Shown: piece after piece, positions 26,387 through 35,686 of the stretch
How the letters are laid out: each line of letters begins with the position of its first letter
Numbering within the stretch: the first letter of the stretch is position 1
NCBI GenBank assembly: GCA_944386165.1
Contig: CALXAA010000003.1
Location: 45,631-109,630, forward strand
Source: an uncultured Clostridia bacterium
Lineage (GTDB): Bacteria > Bacillota > Clostridia > TANB77 > CAG-508
Direction: 5' to 3'
Length of the DNA stretch: 64,000 nt
Notes under the pieces: generated by a model
Told to the model about the DNA's origin: nothing
The model's database searches: none
What the model saw: only the letters and a program-made list of their open reading frames with translations
Translations under genes and position numbers: made by a program

Positions 26387-28357
26387 TTATTTTACCAATT
26401 TTTCATATATATTATACTTTAAAAATGATTGACTCATTGTAAATTTATTTGCTACACTTTTATTCATGTTACTTACATAATTTTCTTCAATTTCTACATT
26501 ATCTTTTGGAACAAATTGCTTATCAGTAGAAAAATAGGTTCCATAGTCACTTACCCAACTTCTATTTGAAAATATTGCAACACCAGGATTATCACTTAAA
26601 ATATCTTGTCCTATTAAAAGTCTAGAATCATATTCTATTCCAAATAAATTAAGTAAAGTAGGTAAAACATCTATTTGACTTCCAACTTTATCAACTATAA
26701 CAGGTTCTTGCATTTCGCTATTCCAAAGAATAAAATTGCTTCTATTTACTTCAACTATAGAATCTCTTGGATATGTACTAACTTCATTAATTTGGTCTAT
26801 TGATAAAGTATATGGATAATGGTCTCCTACTAGTGCAATTACTGTGTCTTCTAAAATTCCTTTTTCTTCTAGTTTTTGAATAAGTAATTCTAATGCTCTA
26901 TCTAATTCCATTTGTGTGGCTAAATATGCCTTAACTGGTTTGCTATATGGCAAGTCTTGTACATATTCTTGGTATCTTGTAGCAGTAGAATTTCCTGTTC
27001 CAAAATTATATGGAGCATGTCCACTTACTGTAATATAATATGTTACAAATTTATCTTCTGATGTATACATATCTGTAGTAACATTTATCATATCAACATC
27101 TCTAGGTATCCACTTACTATCTATTAAATTTTCTAGTCCATTTCCAATTCCCATATATGAGTCAAATCCTAAGGTTTTCATTGTGTCTTGTCTTGAATAA
27201 TATGTGTATGTCCAGTTATGATATGCATTTACTGTATAACCATATTTGCTAAAACTATTTCCTAATGCATATGATATTTTAGGTTTGTTTTTCTTCCATA
27301 AGCTTAAAATACTTTGTGTTGGAATTAATCCTGTTGAAGCTTGGAATTCTCCTCCTGTTGTACTTAAAAATACTGGTGAATAGAAATTATTAAAAACAAA
27401 GCCAGAGTTTGTAAGTTTATATAATGTTGGTGTTAGTGTTTCATTAACAGCAATACTATTAAATCCTTCTGCTAAAATAAATATTAAGTTTTTATCTTTA
27501 AAATATCCTGTATAATCATTTTGGTTTGTTGGCTCAGTTGATGATATATATTCATATACATTTTTTAGTCCTTTATCTGTTGTTTGGTTTGTCAATTCAT
27601 CAAGTCCTAATTCTAGTTCATTATATGTTGGTTCAATCACTTCTGGCTCAGTTGGCTTGGTCTGCTGTGTTTTATTAGTTTCATCTGTCTCTGGATTTTC
27701 TTCTGTATTATCATCATTATTGTCTTCTATGACTGCTTTTTCTTCAAATCCAAAAATTGTTCTATATATATCTATTACTGTTGAATTAATTAGTCCAAAT
27801 TTTCCAATGTTTTTTTCTTGTGCATTTATATTGAAAAATAAATTGTATGATGAATAAACACCATTTCTATCTAAGAAAATTACACCTGTAAGTGCTAATA
27901 ATATTATAATTATACTTACTATTCTTATTCCAATTTGTTTTATATTAAATCTTTTAAATTTTATTTTTTTATGTATGCAAATTATTAATATTAATGGTAT
28001 GATTAGTAAAATTATTTTACCTATATTTTGTATGATGGCATCTTTTATAATATTTGTAAAGTCTAATGCATTACTTGCTAATCCAAGTGTCATAAATGAA
28101 AATGGTACACTAAATAAATTATAAAAAATTGTTTGTATAATAAAATATATTGTTAAAATTACAGTACTTATATAAAAAATAGCTTTTGATACTTTTTCTT
28201 TAAATATATTGCATAATAAATTTAATGTCATAATAATTTGTACAGTGAAAAGTAAAGTTATAGCTATATCAATAATTTTTACTGATTTTAGAACTGTAAA
28301 TTTGAATATCATTTCTAAATATATAATTAAAAAGGCTATTACGTTTATAACATTCAT
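26387..28357 (-). CDS. LTA synthase family sulfatase
   Basis: 656 aa. Five predicted N-terminal membrane helices (residues 1-165) and an acidic Glu/Asn/Thr linker (about 215-245) lead to an extracellular sulfatase/phosphatase-like domain. Its metal and nucleophile sites are NLIFILAEGFNS near 290, the nucleophilic Thr in LSTTGGEFQ near 330, and the metal site ALVGDHYPY near 505. This is the architecture of LtaS and related phosphoglycerol transferases, which polymerise or attach glycerol phosphate from phosphatidylglycerol outside the membrane. Which polymer it makes is not determinable. Neighbours are also envelope modification genes. Confidence 0.88.
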   Translation of the reverse strand: MNVINVIAFLIIYLEMIFKFTVLKSVKIIDIAITLLFTVQIIMTLNLLCNIFKEKVSKAIFYISTVILTIYFIIQTIFYNLFSVPFSFMTLGLASNALDFTNIIKDAIIQNIGKIILLIIPLILIICIHKKIKFKRFNIKQIGIRIVSIIIILLALTGVIFLDRNGVYSSYNLFFNINAQEKNIGKFGLINSTVIDIYRTIFGFEEKAVIEDNNDDNTEENPETDETNKTQQTKPTEPEVIEPTYNELELGLDELTNQTTDKGLKNVYEYISSTEPTNQNDYTGYFKDKNLIFILAEGFNSIAVNETLTPTLYKLTNSGFVFNNFYSPVFLSTTGGEFQASTGLIPTQSILSLWKKNKPKISYALGNSFSKYGYTVNAYHNWTYTYYSRQDTMKTLGFDSYMGIGNGLENLIDSKWIPRDVDMINVTTDMYTSEDKFVTYYITVSGHAPYNFGTGNSTATRYQEYVQDLPYSKPVKAYLATQMELDRALELLIQKLEEKGILEDTVIALVGDHYPYTLSIDQINEVSTYPRDSIVEVNRSNFILWNSEMQEPVIVDKVGSQIDVLPTLLNLFGIEYDSRLLIGQDILSDNPGVAIFSNRSWVSDYGTYFSTDKQFVPKDNVEIEENYVSNMNKSVANKFTMSQSFLKYNIYEKLVK

Positions 28358-28430
28358 TTTTTAACATCACCCTGATATATGTTATATCATAAAATGTCAT
28401 AAAAATATAGTCTTTATATTTTTTTGTTGA

Positions 28431-28461
28431 AAATAGGAGCAGGCATTGCCCACTCCTATTC
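28431..28461 (-). terminator. Possible terminator of the flotillin gene
   Basis: Hairpin of AATAGGAGTGGGCA and TGCCTGCTCCTATT arms downstream of the flotillin stop; the following T run on the minus strand is short, so efficiency is uncertain. Confidence 0.55.
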
Positions 28462-28504
28462 TCGTTAGTTACTTACTAGTCTTACTTCTCTCTTTTTTTA
28501 ACCT

Positions 28505-29995
28505 TTACTGATTGTCAACCACATCAGATGTGGTTGCATCATCAGTACCGTTTTTTGCATCATTGGAATCTGCAAGTTTTCCGCCAAGGAAACCAGCAAG
28601 AACTGCCGAAAGGTCAATCCCTGTGGATTTTTTTACACCTTCCATTACTTGAGTCGTGGAGTTGACAATATCACCAATCAACTTAGTAGAATTGCCGTCA
28701 CCATACATAGTGATTTTATCCACATTCTCAAGAGGCTTAGCTGCAGCAGCCATAATCTGAGGATAAGCATTGAAGAACATCTCCAACACAGAGGCTTCGC
28801 CCATCTTCTTCATGGCTTCTGCCTTTTTGTCGATACCTTCTGCCTCTGCAATGCCTTTTGCCTTGATAGAAGCAGCTTCGGCTTCGCCAATCAGACGAAT
28901 ACCTTTTGCTTTTTGTTCTGCTGCATATTTTTCAGCTTCAGCTTTCACTCTTAAAGCTTCAGCTTCTTTGGCAGTCTCATATGCTTTGGCTTCAGCATCT
29001 TTCTGACGTTGGAAGAGCTCAACTTCTGCTTTCTTTTCCTGAGCATACTTTTCTGCATCGGCTTTTTTCCTGATTTGTGCATCAAGAGCCTGTTCAGTAA
29101 CACGAGCTTCAACTCGTTTGAGTTCTTCCTGACGCTCCTGCCGAGCAATGTCAGCATTCACAGATTTAACCTCAATCGTTTTTCTCTGCTCCTGCGCCTG
29201 AATCTTGTAAGCAGAATCTGCTTCTGCTCGTTTGACATCAGATTCAATTTGAAGCTGAGATTGTTTGATTGCAAGTTCATTGTTCTTTTCTGCAATCTGA
29301 GTTTCAGATTCAACTCTTGCATCATTAGCCGCTTTTTTGGCAGCAGATTCTGCAATAGCGATATCTCTCTCAGATTCTGCTTTTGCAATTGCAGCATCCT
29401 TTTTGATTTTACTGGTATTGTCCATACCCATATCTTCAATCAGGTTGTTGCGGTCTGTGATACTTTGAATATTGCAGGACAAGATCTCAATACCCAGACT
29501 ACTCATGTCAGGGCTTGCACTATCTTTGACTTTGTTACCAAAAGAATTTCTGTCATTACAGATTTCCTTAAGATACATTGTGCCAATGATTTCGCGCATG
29601 TTGCCTTGCAATGTGTCTTGCAAGTCTGCAATGATTTCTTCCTCAGTTTTGTTAAGAAAGTTCGTCATTGCCAAATCGATTTTCGACATGTCAACATGGA
29701 CTTTCGCCACGGCATCGACTTTAATATTAATAAAGTCTTTAGTGGGGATAAAGTCATCTGTTTTGATGTCTATGCTGATTTGCTTAAGGATCAGCCTATC
29801 AATCCTTTCAAAGAAAGGAATCCTCAAACCTGCTTTGCCAACCAGAATTCTAGGTTTCTTTCCTAACCCAGAAATGATGATTGCAGTGTCAGGTGGAGCT
29901 TTCAGATAGCCAGTCAAGCAAATCACGACAATGGCAATAATCCCAATGATTATGCCAATAGTCGGCCCAGAGAGTAAGTTCCGTAAGAATTCCAT
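28505..29995 (-). CDS. Flotillin-like SPFH/band 7 protein
   Basis: 496 aa. The parts are an N-terminal membrane helix (about residues 12-30), an SPFH domain (about 35-190, with GKKPRILVGKAGLRIPFFERID), a long coiled coil rich in AEA/KAE repeats (about 195-400), and a C-terminal region AYPQIMAAAAKPLENVDKI typical of flotillins. Such proteins scaffold membrane microdomains. G+C is clearly higher than the neighbours (29 of 60 bases in 28741-28800), suggesting horizontal acquisition. It has its own promoter and a good SD (AGGAGG), so it looks like a single-gene unit. No NfeD partner is adjacent, which is unusual for flotillin loci. Confidence 0.92.
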   Translation of the reverse strand: MEFLRNLLSGPTIGIIIGIIAIVVICLTGYLKAPPDTAIIISGLGKKPRILVGKAGLRIPFFERIDRLILKQISIDIKTDDFIPTKDFINIKVDAVAKVHVDMSKIDLAMTNFLNKTEEEIIADLQDTLQGNMREIIGTMYLKEICNDRNSFGNKVKDSASPDMSSLGIEILSCNIQSITDRNNLIEDMGMDNTSKIKKDAAIAKAESERDIAIAESAAKKAANDARVESETQIAEKNNELAIKQSQLQIESDVKRAEADSAYKIQAQEQRKTIEVKSVNADIARQERQEELKRVEARVTEQALDAQIRKKADAEKYAQEKKAEVELFQRQKDAEAKAYETAKEAEALRVKAEAEKYAAEQKAKGIRLIGEAEAASIKAKGIAEAEGIDKKAEAMKKMGEASVLEMFFNAYPQIMAAAAKPLENVDKITMYGDGNSTKLIGDIVNSTTQVMEGVKKSTGIDLSAVLAGFLGGKLADSNDAKNGTDDATTSDVVDNQ

Positions 29996-30075
29996 AATTT
30001 ACCTCCTTTAGTTGTTTGGTTGTTGTGCTATGGAAAACACTTACTACATTATTATGCGAAATGCATAACTACTAT

Positions 30076-30104
30076 ATATTAACATAAAATTAGTTAAAAG
30101 TCAA
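30076..30104 (-). promoter_or_regulatory. Promoter of the flotillin gene
   Basis: Minus strand: -35 TTGACT, 17-bp spacer, -10 TAATAT, about 80 bp before the start codon. The -35 box overlaps the 3' end region of the upstream radical SAM gene. Confidence 0.75.
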
Positions 30105-30982
30105 TATTCCCATTTTGGTACATACTGTTCTTCATTTTCTTCTGAAAAGTCTTGCATATACCCATTTTCTATTCCTAAGTCATATATGTAATTTTCAATT
30201 TCAACATATTCTTCTTTATTTATTTTTCTATTAATTTCTTGATATTCTTGAGCTTTATATGTTGGAAAATATTGTGTCATTATACTTACATAAACTTTTT
30301 CATCAATATTTTCTTTTATCCATTTTAAAACTTTTTTTGAATTTTCTAAGTTGTTTGGAAGTACTAAATGTCTTATTATTAGTCCTTTTTTTATCATTCC
30401 ATTTTCGTCAAATTTAGGACTTCCAACTTGTTTGTACATTTCTTTTATTGCTTCTGTTGCTATTTTAAAATAATTTTGTACTTTAGAATATTTTATAGCA
30501 AGCTCTTCATAATAATATTTTAAATCTGGTAAATATACATCTATATATCCATCTAGTTTTTTTAAAGTTTCTATATTTTCATATCCGTTTGTATTATATA
30601 TTATAGGTATTTTTAGTCCTTTTTCTTTTGCTATTTTTATTGCTTCTACTATTTTATCTGCATAAATTGTTGGACTTACTAAATTTATATTTTCTGCATT
30701 TTTTTCTTGTTGTTTTAAAAAGATGTTGCTAAGTTCTTCTACTTCTATTTGTTTGCCATTTCCAAGATTGCTTATTTCATAATTTTGGCAAAATACACAA
30801 TTTAAATTGCATTTTGAGAAAAATACTGTTCCGGAACCATTCTCTCCACTTATGCATGGTTCTTCAAATTTGTGCAAACTTGTTCCTCCTATTTCTATTT
30901 TGTCTCCTGCTTTGCATCTTCCTATATTAATATTTCTATCTACTTTACATTTGTGTGGACATAATGTACATTGTTTATTCAT
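30101..30982 (-). CDS. Radical SAM protein of the PflX/AmmeMemoRadiSam-like group
   Basis: 293 aa. An N-terminal Cys cluster (CTLCPHKCKVDRN) precedes the radical SAM motif CNLNCVFCQN near residue 57, which binds the 4Fe-4S cluster that cleaves S-adenosylmethionine. Downstream is a partial TIM barrel with PTIYADKIVEAI and GYIDVYLPDLKYY. This set matches the PflX-like family, annotated as putative pyruvate formate-lyase-activating homologues but without a proven partner. No glycyl-radical enzyme gene is nearby, so the substrate is unknown. Confidence 0.87.
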   Translation of the reverse strand: MNKQCTLCPHKCKVDRNINIGRCKAGDKIEIGGTSLHKFEEPCISGENGSGTVFFSKCNLNCVFCQNYEISNLGNGKQIEVEELSNIFLKQQEKNAENINLVSPTIYADKIVEAIKIAKEKGLKIPIIYNTNGYENIETLKKLDGYIDVYLPDLKYYYEELAIKYSKVQNYFKIATEAIKEMYKQVGSPKFDENGMIKKGLIIRHLVLPNNLENSKKVLKWIKENIDEKVYVSIMTQYFPTYKAQEYQEINRKINKEEYVEIENYIYDLGIENGYMQDFSEENEEQYVPKWEY

Positions 30983-31003
30983 TGTATTTTCCCCTTCTTA
31001 TAT

Positions 31004-31176
31004 TTAAATTTCTTTTATAACCTTACAAGGATTTCCTACTGCAACTACATATGATTTGAATAAAAATTTTCTCCAATTTCTATGTTATATCCATAGTCAC
31101 ACATAAATGGTTGCTCTATTCTAAATTTTTCTTTAGTTTTTCCTAATAATTCTTTTAAAATAACATTTTCTGACAT
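31004..31176 (-). pseudogene. Maltose/galactoside O-acetyltransferase remnant
   Basis: A start at 31176 with AGGAG upstream opens MSENVILKELLGKTKEKFRIEQP, then FMCDYGYNIEIGENFYSNHM and stops. These match the N-terminal part of maltose/galactoside acetyltransferases (the FxCDYGYNIxIGENF block). After a frame change the sequence ends VVAVGNPCKVIKEI and a stop at 31004, matching the C-terminal GxPxKVIK block of the same family. The left-handed beta-helix core (~90 residues) is missing, so this is an internally deleted pseudogene. Confidence 0.75.
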
Positions 31177-31210
31177 AAACCTCTTCTCCTCTCATTTTAT
31201 GTAATTTTAT

Positions 31211-31540
31211 TTATCCTAACTTGTCTCCATTTTCTGCTAATTTATCTGGAGTAATCAATATTACACCATCTTTACTATAAGTTCCAAGTACTAATACTTC
31301 AGACATAAAATCTGCTACTTGTCTTGGTGGAAAATTTACTACTGCTAAAATCTGTTTTCCTTTTAATTCATCTATATTATATAAATTTGTAATTTGTGCT
31401 GATGCTTTTTTTATTCCTATTTCTTTTCCAAAATCTATTTCTAATTTATATGCTGGTTTCTTTGCCTTTTTGAAAGTTACTGCATCTATTATTGTTCCTA
31501 CCCTTATATCTAATTTTTCAAAATCTTCTATTGTTGCCAT
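31211..31540 (-). CDS. csaA: CsaA-like tRNA-binding domain protein
   Basis: 109 aa, the full length of the stand-alone EMAP/OB-fold protein CsaA. Characteristic blocks are FEKLDIRVGTIIDA, AYKLEIDFG, KKASAQITNLY, AVVNFPPRQVADFMSEVLVLG and ITPDK. CsaA is a dimeric chaperone/tRNA-binding protein linked to protein export. It is followed upstream on the strand by an HD-domain gene 27 bp away. Confidence 0.9.
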   Translation of the reverse strand: MATIEDFEKLDIRVGTIIDAVTFKKAKKPAYKLEIDFGKEIGIKKASAQITNLYNIDELKGKQILAVVNFPPRQVADFMSEVLVLGTYSKDGVILITPDKLAENGDKLG

Positions 31541-31567
31541 AACACTTTTCCTTTCTGTTTTTATAAA

Positions 31568-32203
31568 TTATTTCATTTCATTCACAACTTTTTTGACTCT
31601 ATTAATAAAACTTTGCTTATCTGACAAAGCTTGTCTTAATTTTTGTAATGCTTTTTCAAATTCTTCATCTTTTAAATATATTTTTGCATATCCATTTTCG
31701 CCATATTTTTCTTTTAAATGGCTATATACTCTCTCTATTTGTTCTTCTTCAGTTATACCTTCATAATTTCTTTTTCCATATGAATATGTTCTTTTTATAG
31801 TGGTGTCTATGTCAATAATAGTTCTATCAGCTGTGCTTACTATCATTCCATATATTGATCTTGGTTTATGGTCACTTGATGCTCTATGGTCTTCTATTGC
31901 TTCTTTTATTATGTTTCTTTGTTCATCTGTAAAAAATCTTTTCATATTTTCATCTTTCATAAATAATTCTGCTGATATAATTTCATGCTTTTTTCTATCA
32001 ATATAGTGCCCTAAATCATGGTATGTAGCTATTGTATATACCATATTTATGTCGACATTATAGTCTTTTGCAAATTTTAAGCTTCTTTCTATTACTGTTT
32101 TTATGTGGTTGATTCCATGTCCTTCTTCGTTTTTGCTGTACTGTGGAAATACTTGTGTTTCTATGTATTTAATTAGTTCTTGATTTAATTCACAAACTTT
32201 CAT
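31568..32203 (-). CDS. HD-domain phosphohydrolase
   Basis: 211 aa from the ATG at 32203, chosen because AAGGAG lies 8 nt before it. Metal ligands of an HD domain: His in HGINHIKTVIE near residue 29, HD in YHDLGHYI near 62, and Asp in STADRTIIDID near 125. Substrate unknown; such soluble HD proteins act on nucleotides or phosphate monoesters. It is probably cotranscribed with csaA. Confidence 0.85.
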   Translation of the reverse strand: MKVCELNQELIKYIETQVFPQYSKNEEGHGINHIKTVIERSLKFAKDYNVDINMVYTIATYHDLGHYIDRKKHEIISAELFMKDENMKRFFTDEQRNIIKEAIEDHRASSDHKPRSIYGMIVSTADRTIIDIDTTIKRTYSYGKRNYEGITEEEQIERVYSHLKEKYGENGYAKIYLKDEEFEKALQKLRQALSDKQSFINRVKKVVNEMK

Positions 32204-32230
32204 TTTCACACTCCTTTTATTCTTGCTTTT

Positions 32231-32355
32231 TTTACTCTTTATTATTATTTTCTTCTACGACGAAATTTATCTATTTTTAATTCAAATGCTACTAAACAAC
32301 CAATGCTCTATTATAAAATAATAAATCTATATAAAAGTCTTCATTTCCAACTTGT
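32231..32355 (-). pseudogene. Fragment of a YhcG/DUF1016-type nuclease gene
   Basis: This stretch is nearly identical to two separate parts of the gene at 40260-41273: its last ~25 bases and the catalytic core around 40510-40610. They are joined directly by an internal deletion. In translation it preserves QVGNEDFYIDLLFYNRAL, the PD-(D/E)xK core, then runs into a stop through a one-base deletion before the ELKIDKFR part. It is a decayed duplicate. The 32356-32660 stretch beyond it holds only a 42-codon open fragment ending EYEPFCYAELMVY (about 32468-32593), which I cannot assign. Confidence 0.75.
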
Positions 32356-32660
32356 TTGTAAAACTTTATCATATTTCTTGACTTTTTACTTATAAATAGA
32401 TTATAATAAATATAGGAAATGGAGAAACCACAAACGTGGTCTTGCCAAAATATAGTTTTAATAAACCATTAGCTCGGCATAGCAGAATGGTTCATATTCT
32501 ACAATATTCTTTTTATTTTGTCTACGAAATTCACAAAATTCATTAAGTTTTATTCTAACAAAAAATTTAGACTCAGCAACAACTTACTATTTTTGCTAAC
32601 ATTATATTAATAAAGAGTAAATAACTTTATTACTTACTCTACTTATTATAATTTATATTT

Positions 32661-32816
32661 TTACTTTTTAAATACCAAAATTGCTTTTGCCGTTCCTGTA
32701 ATTGACATAGTAATTAATTCATAACCATCTTGTAGCATTTCATTTGTTTTTTCTTCTATTTTTTGTGCCATATCATCTGCTTTTGGTGAATATTCTATAA
32801 CTACAGTTTTATACAT
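32661..32816 (-). CDS. Small DUF4177-like protein
   Basis: 51 aa, starting MYKTVVIEYSPKADDMA and ending in AILVFKK. The pattern of a hydrophobic strand, a helix and GYELITMSITGTAKAILVF resembles the small DUF4177 fold. A strong AGGAGG site lies 6 nt before the ATG. It is 19 bp downstream of telA on the same strand, so it is probably the last gene of that operon. Family assignment is tentative; the gene itself is well supported. Confidence 0.7.
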   Translation of the reverse strand: MYKTVVIEYSPKADDMAQKIEEKTNEMLQDGYELITMSITGTAKAILVFKK

Positions 32817-32835
32817 TTTCTACCTCCTTGTCAGC

Positions 32836-33942
32836 TTACTTTCTTACATTTGCTAATTTATCTTTTAAATCTTTTTCTATAACAACTAATTCTTTTTCAA
32901 CCTCTTTACGTTTTGCTCTTCCCTCTTCACTTATCTTAATAGTTTCTTCAATTGTTGTAATTAAATCATCATTTACTTTTTTAAGAGTTTCTATTTCTAC
33001 AATTCCTCTTTCATTTTCTTTAGCAATTTCTACTGTGTTATTTTTAAGCATTTCAGAATTTTTCTTTAATAATTCATTAGTCGTCTCTGTTACTTGTTTT
33101 TGTAAATCTAAAGCACCTTTTTGTCTAATAACTCCTATTGCAAGTACTATTTGGCTTTTCCATAATGGTATAGTATTTAATATTGATGATTGAATTCTAT
33201 CTACTAAAGCCTTATTTCCTGATTGGATAAATCTTATTTGTGGTGCTGTTTGAATTGCAATTGTTCTAGTTAATTTTAAATCGTGAACCTTTTTTTCAAA
33301 TCTATCAGCATAATCAACCATATCAGCTACTTTTTGTGCGTCTAATGGGTCTTTTGTTTCTTCTGCCTTTTTTTGTAATTCTGGTATTGTTTTTGTTTTT
33401 AACTCTTCAATTTTTTTATTTCCTGCAATAATATATAAATCCAAATTATGTATGCATTCTGTATTTTTTTCAAAAAGATTATCAAACATAACAATGTCTT
33501 TTAGTAAAACCATTCTTTCGTTATCTAATTTTTCTGATATCTCGTCTATTTGATTTTCTATTTTTTGGTATTTTGCTAAAAATCTTTTTGTTTTATCTAC
33601 TAATTTACCAATAATAGGTATATTTTCTAATGGATCATCTTTTACAAACCCATTTACATCTGTATCTTTAACTTTCACCATTAAATTAGACAATATATCT
33701 CCAACATAATCTGTATCTTTTGCTTTTATATCTTCAAGCATTTTATCTGAAAAATTAGCAATTTCAGATTGAGCTCCAACACCATATTGAATAACAGCAT
33801 TTGAATCTCCATCTTGAATATTTTCCATAATAGTTTGTACTTGTTTTTTATCTTCTTCTGATAATTTATTATAATCATAAATACTTGCATCTTGCACATC
33901 GTTTTCTTTTGCAACTAATTCATCTTTTTTGATTTCTTCCAT
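32836..33942 (-). CDS. telA: TelA-family toxic anion resistance protein
   Basis: 368 aa, cytoplasmic, almost entirely helical. Typical TelA (KlaA/YaaN) features: NAVIQYGVGAQSEIANFSDKMLEDI near residue 60, DPLENIPIIGKLVDKTKRFLAKY near 110, PLWKSQIVLAIGVIRQKGALDLQKQV near 255. Members are linked to tellurite and cell-wall antimicrobial tolerance, but biochemistry is unknown. In Bacillus the gene pairs with xpaC, and the same pairing is seen here with xpaC two genes upstream. The operon also carries two substrate-binding-protein genes. Confidence 0.92.
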   Translation of the reverse strand: MEEIKKDELVAKENDVQDASIYDYNKLSEEDKKQVQTIMENIQDGDSNAVIQYGVGAQSEIANFSDKMLEDIKAKDTDYVGDILSNLMVKVKDTDVNGFVKDDPLENIPIIGKLVDKTKRFLAKYQKIENQIDEISEKLDNERMVLLKDIVMFDNLFEKNTECIHNLDLYIIAGNKKIEELKTKTIPELQKKAEETKDPLDAQKVADMVDYADRFEKKVHDLKLTRTIAIQTAPQIRFIQSGNKALVDRIQSSILNTIPLWKSQIVLAIGVIRQKGALDLQKQVTETTNELLKKNSEMLKNNTVEIAKENERGIVEIETLKKVNDDLITTIEETIKISEEGRAKRKEVEKELVVIEKDLKDKLANVRK

Positions 33943-33965
33943 AATAATTCAATCCTTTCTATTTT

Positions 33966-35030
33966 TTATTTAATGCCATCCATTATTTTTTGCATTGTAT
34001 TTGGATTTGGCATTTGAATAACTGCATTTATAGTTTTAGGTATTCCATAAAAACCTTCAACATCAGTATTTATTGTTCCACTTACACCTGTTCTAAAGCC
34101 ATGCTTTGTCCATGCAATTTCTTGAATTTTTGGGTCTTGCATTGCTTCTATTAATTTTGCACCTTTTTCATTTAAAGCAATTAATGGATGTGAACTCCAT
34201 ACTGTTGGTTCTGGATAAAGAACTGCGACTTGGTCTTTTACAGTTTCCCAATCACTTGGATTCTCAATTGCAAACTCTATCATTTGATTTTCATAACCTG
34301 CAATCATTGGTTTTGCTCCCATACCTGTTTTTAAATACTGCTCAAAAAGGTCTGATGATGAATGTTCCATATAACCAATTTTTCCAAAGAAATCTTTTAG
34401 CTGTGGCAAAATACTATCTACAGTGCTTTCATCTACTACTGTTTGATTATTCATAATATTTGCAACTAGACCTGCAAACATATTTCCTGAATTTGATTTA
34501 TTAGGGTCTGTTGACTGAATTGTAACATATCCATATAAATCATTTACACCAATATCACTCCACTTTTTTTTATCTGTAACTAAACTAATTAATTTTGTAG
34601 TATCTGCAATATAATAAGAATTATCTTTCATTTCAACAATGCCATCATTTATCAAAGCATCTGCTATTGGTTTCCAAGTATATATTACAATTGGTGAGTT
34701 AAATAATATTTCACTTTTATATAACTTATCACTTTTAGTTTGGTTAAAAAGTTCTAAAGCTGTTTGACTTGATGGAAATAAATAATCTTTATCACTTGAA
34801 TCTTGTTCCACCATTTCAATTGACCCTGCTTTTGTATAATCTACTGTTAAACCATATTTGTCTTTCAATATTTTCTTAACTTCTTCATCTTCCATAAGCC
34901 CTATTTTTTCTCCACCTAAATAACCAGTTACTGTTATTTGCTCTGGCTTATTCGTATTTATAAACTGAAATGCAATAACTACTATTATTACTACTAATAA
35001 AATAATTCCTCCAATTATTTTTGATTTCAA
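33966..35030 (-). CDS. Substrate-binding-protein-like membrane-anchored protein
   Basis: About 354 aa with an N-terminal signal anchor (IIGGIILLVVIIVVIAF) and a periplasmic-binding-protein-like domain starting ITVTGYLGGEKIGLMEDEEV and including SSDLFEQYLKTGMGAKPMIAGYENQ. A TTG at 35030 has GGAGG eight bases before it; a GTG at 35045 is the alternative. No transporter permease or ATPase is adjacent, so it is not a normal ABC uptake component. It sits between telA and xpaC, and is related in type to the SBP part of the VWA gene upstream. Confidence 0.75.
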   Translation of the reverse strand: MKSKIIGGIILLVVIIVVIAFQFINTNKPEQITVTGYLGGEKIGLMEDEEVKKILKDKYGLTVDYTKAGSIEMVEQDSSDKDYLFPSSQTALELFNQTKSDKLYKSEILFNSPIVIYTWKPIADALINDGIVEMKDNSYYIADTTKLISLVTDKKKWSDIGVNDLYGYVTIQSTDPNKSNSGNMFAGLVANIMNNQTVVDESTVDSILPQLKDFFGKIGYMEHSSSDLFEQYLKTGMGAKPMIAGYENQMIEFAIENPSDWETVKDQVAVLYPEPTVWSSHPLIALNEKGAKLIEAMQDPKIQEIAWTKHGFRTGVSGTINTDVEGFYGIPKTINAVIQMPNPNTMQKIMDGIK

Positions 35031-35048
35031 TTTTTTCACCTCCACATT

Positions 35049-35669
35049 TTAAAAATCTTTCATCTGCATACTACTTTTTAAGAAATCTACTTCTGTATCT
35101 AAATCTAAAGCATCATTTTGAAGCATTTTAGTAAACTGGTCATCTAAAGATTTATTTATTATTGTTAATGAATTCTCAGTTTTCTTTATAACTTCTTCTA
35201 TCTCTTTTGTATGAACATCTTGAGATGATATTTCATAATAAGAATTTACAATTTTATAAATTGTTTCTAGGTAATAGGTGAAAAACTTTTTATTTTCACC
35301 TATTTTATTTGGATGTTTTTCTAAGTATTTTAATATTTTTGATATTTTTAATATCATATCATTACATTCTTGTTTAATATGAGGTTTACTTACCTTATTT
35401 TTTAAATCTACTAATTTACTATAATTTTCATAACCATTATCTAATAATTCCATATATTCTTTTTGTTTATTTGAGTCTTTTATTCCTAATAACACCAATT
35501 TATTATTTGGTGCAAATAGCAATGAACTTCCTATATATATTAGTATTGCAAGTATTCCTGAAATGATTATTTCAATATTCAATACTGAAAATAATAGTAT
35601 AAATATTATAATTGCAACAATTGTATTTATTATATCAAATCTAATAATATTTTTTCTATATACTAACAT
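35049..35669 (-). CDS. XpaC-like membrane protein
   Basis: 206 aa. Two N-terminal membrane helices (about residues 10-55) precede a helical cytoplasmic domain with EYMELLDNGYENYSKLVDLKNKV and a long amphipathic C-terminus. This fits the XpaC family, annotated for 5-bromo-4-chloroindolyl phosphate hydrolysis but of unclear function, and usually found beside telA. It lies 17 bp downstream of the VWA gene and just upstream of the SBP-like gene. Confidence 0.8.
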   Translation of the reverse strand: MLVYRKNIIRFDIINTIVAIIIFILLFSVLNIEIIISGILAILIYIGSSLLFAPNNKLVLLGIKDSNKQKEYMELLDNGYENYSKLVDLKNKVSKPHIKQECNDMILKISKILKYLEKHPNKIGENKKFFTYYLETIYKIVNSYYEISSQDVHTKEIEEVIKKTENSLTIINKSLDDQFTKMLQNDALDLDTEVDFLKSSMQMKDF

Positions 35670-35686
35670 AATATCCTTCCTTTATT

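Noticed and set aside
28505..29995. Several long frames opposite or inside the flotillin gene (for example 29009-29866 +)
   Set aside because: They arise from the repetitive Ala/Lys/Glu coiled-coil codons; only the minus-strand flotillin frame has family motifs and a ribosome site.
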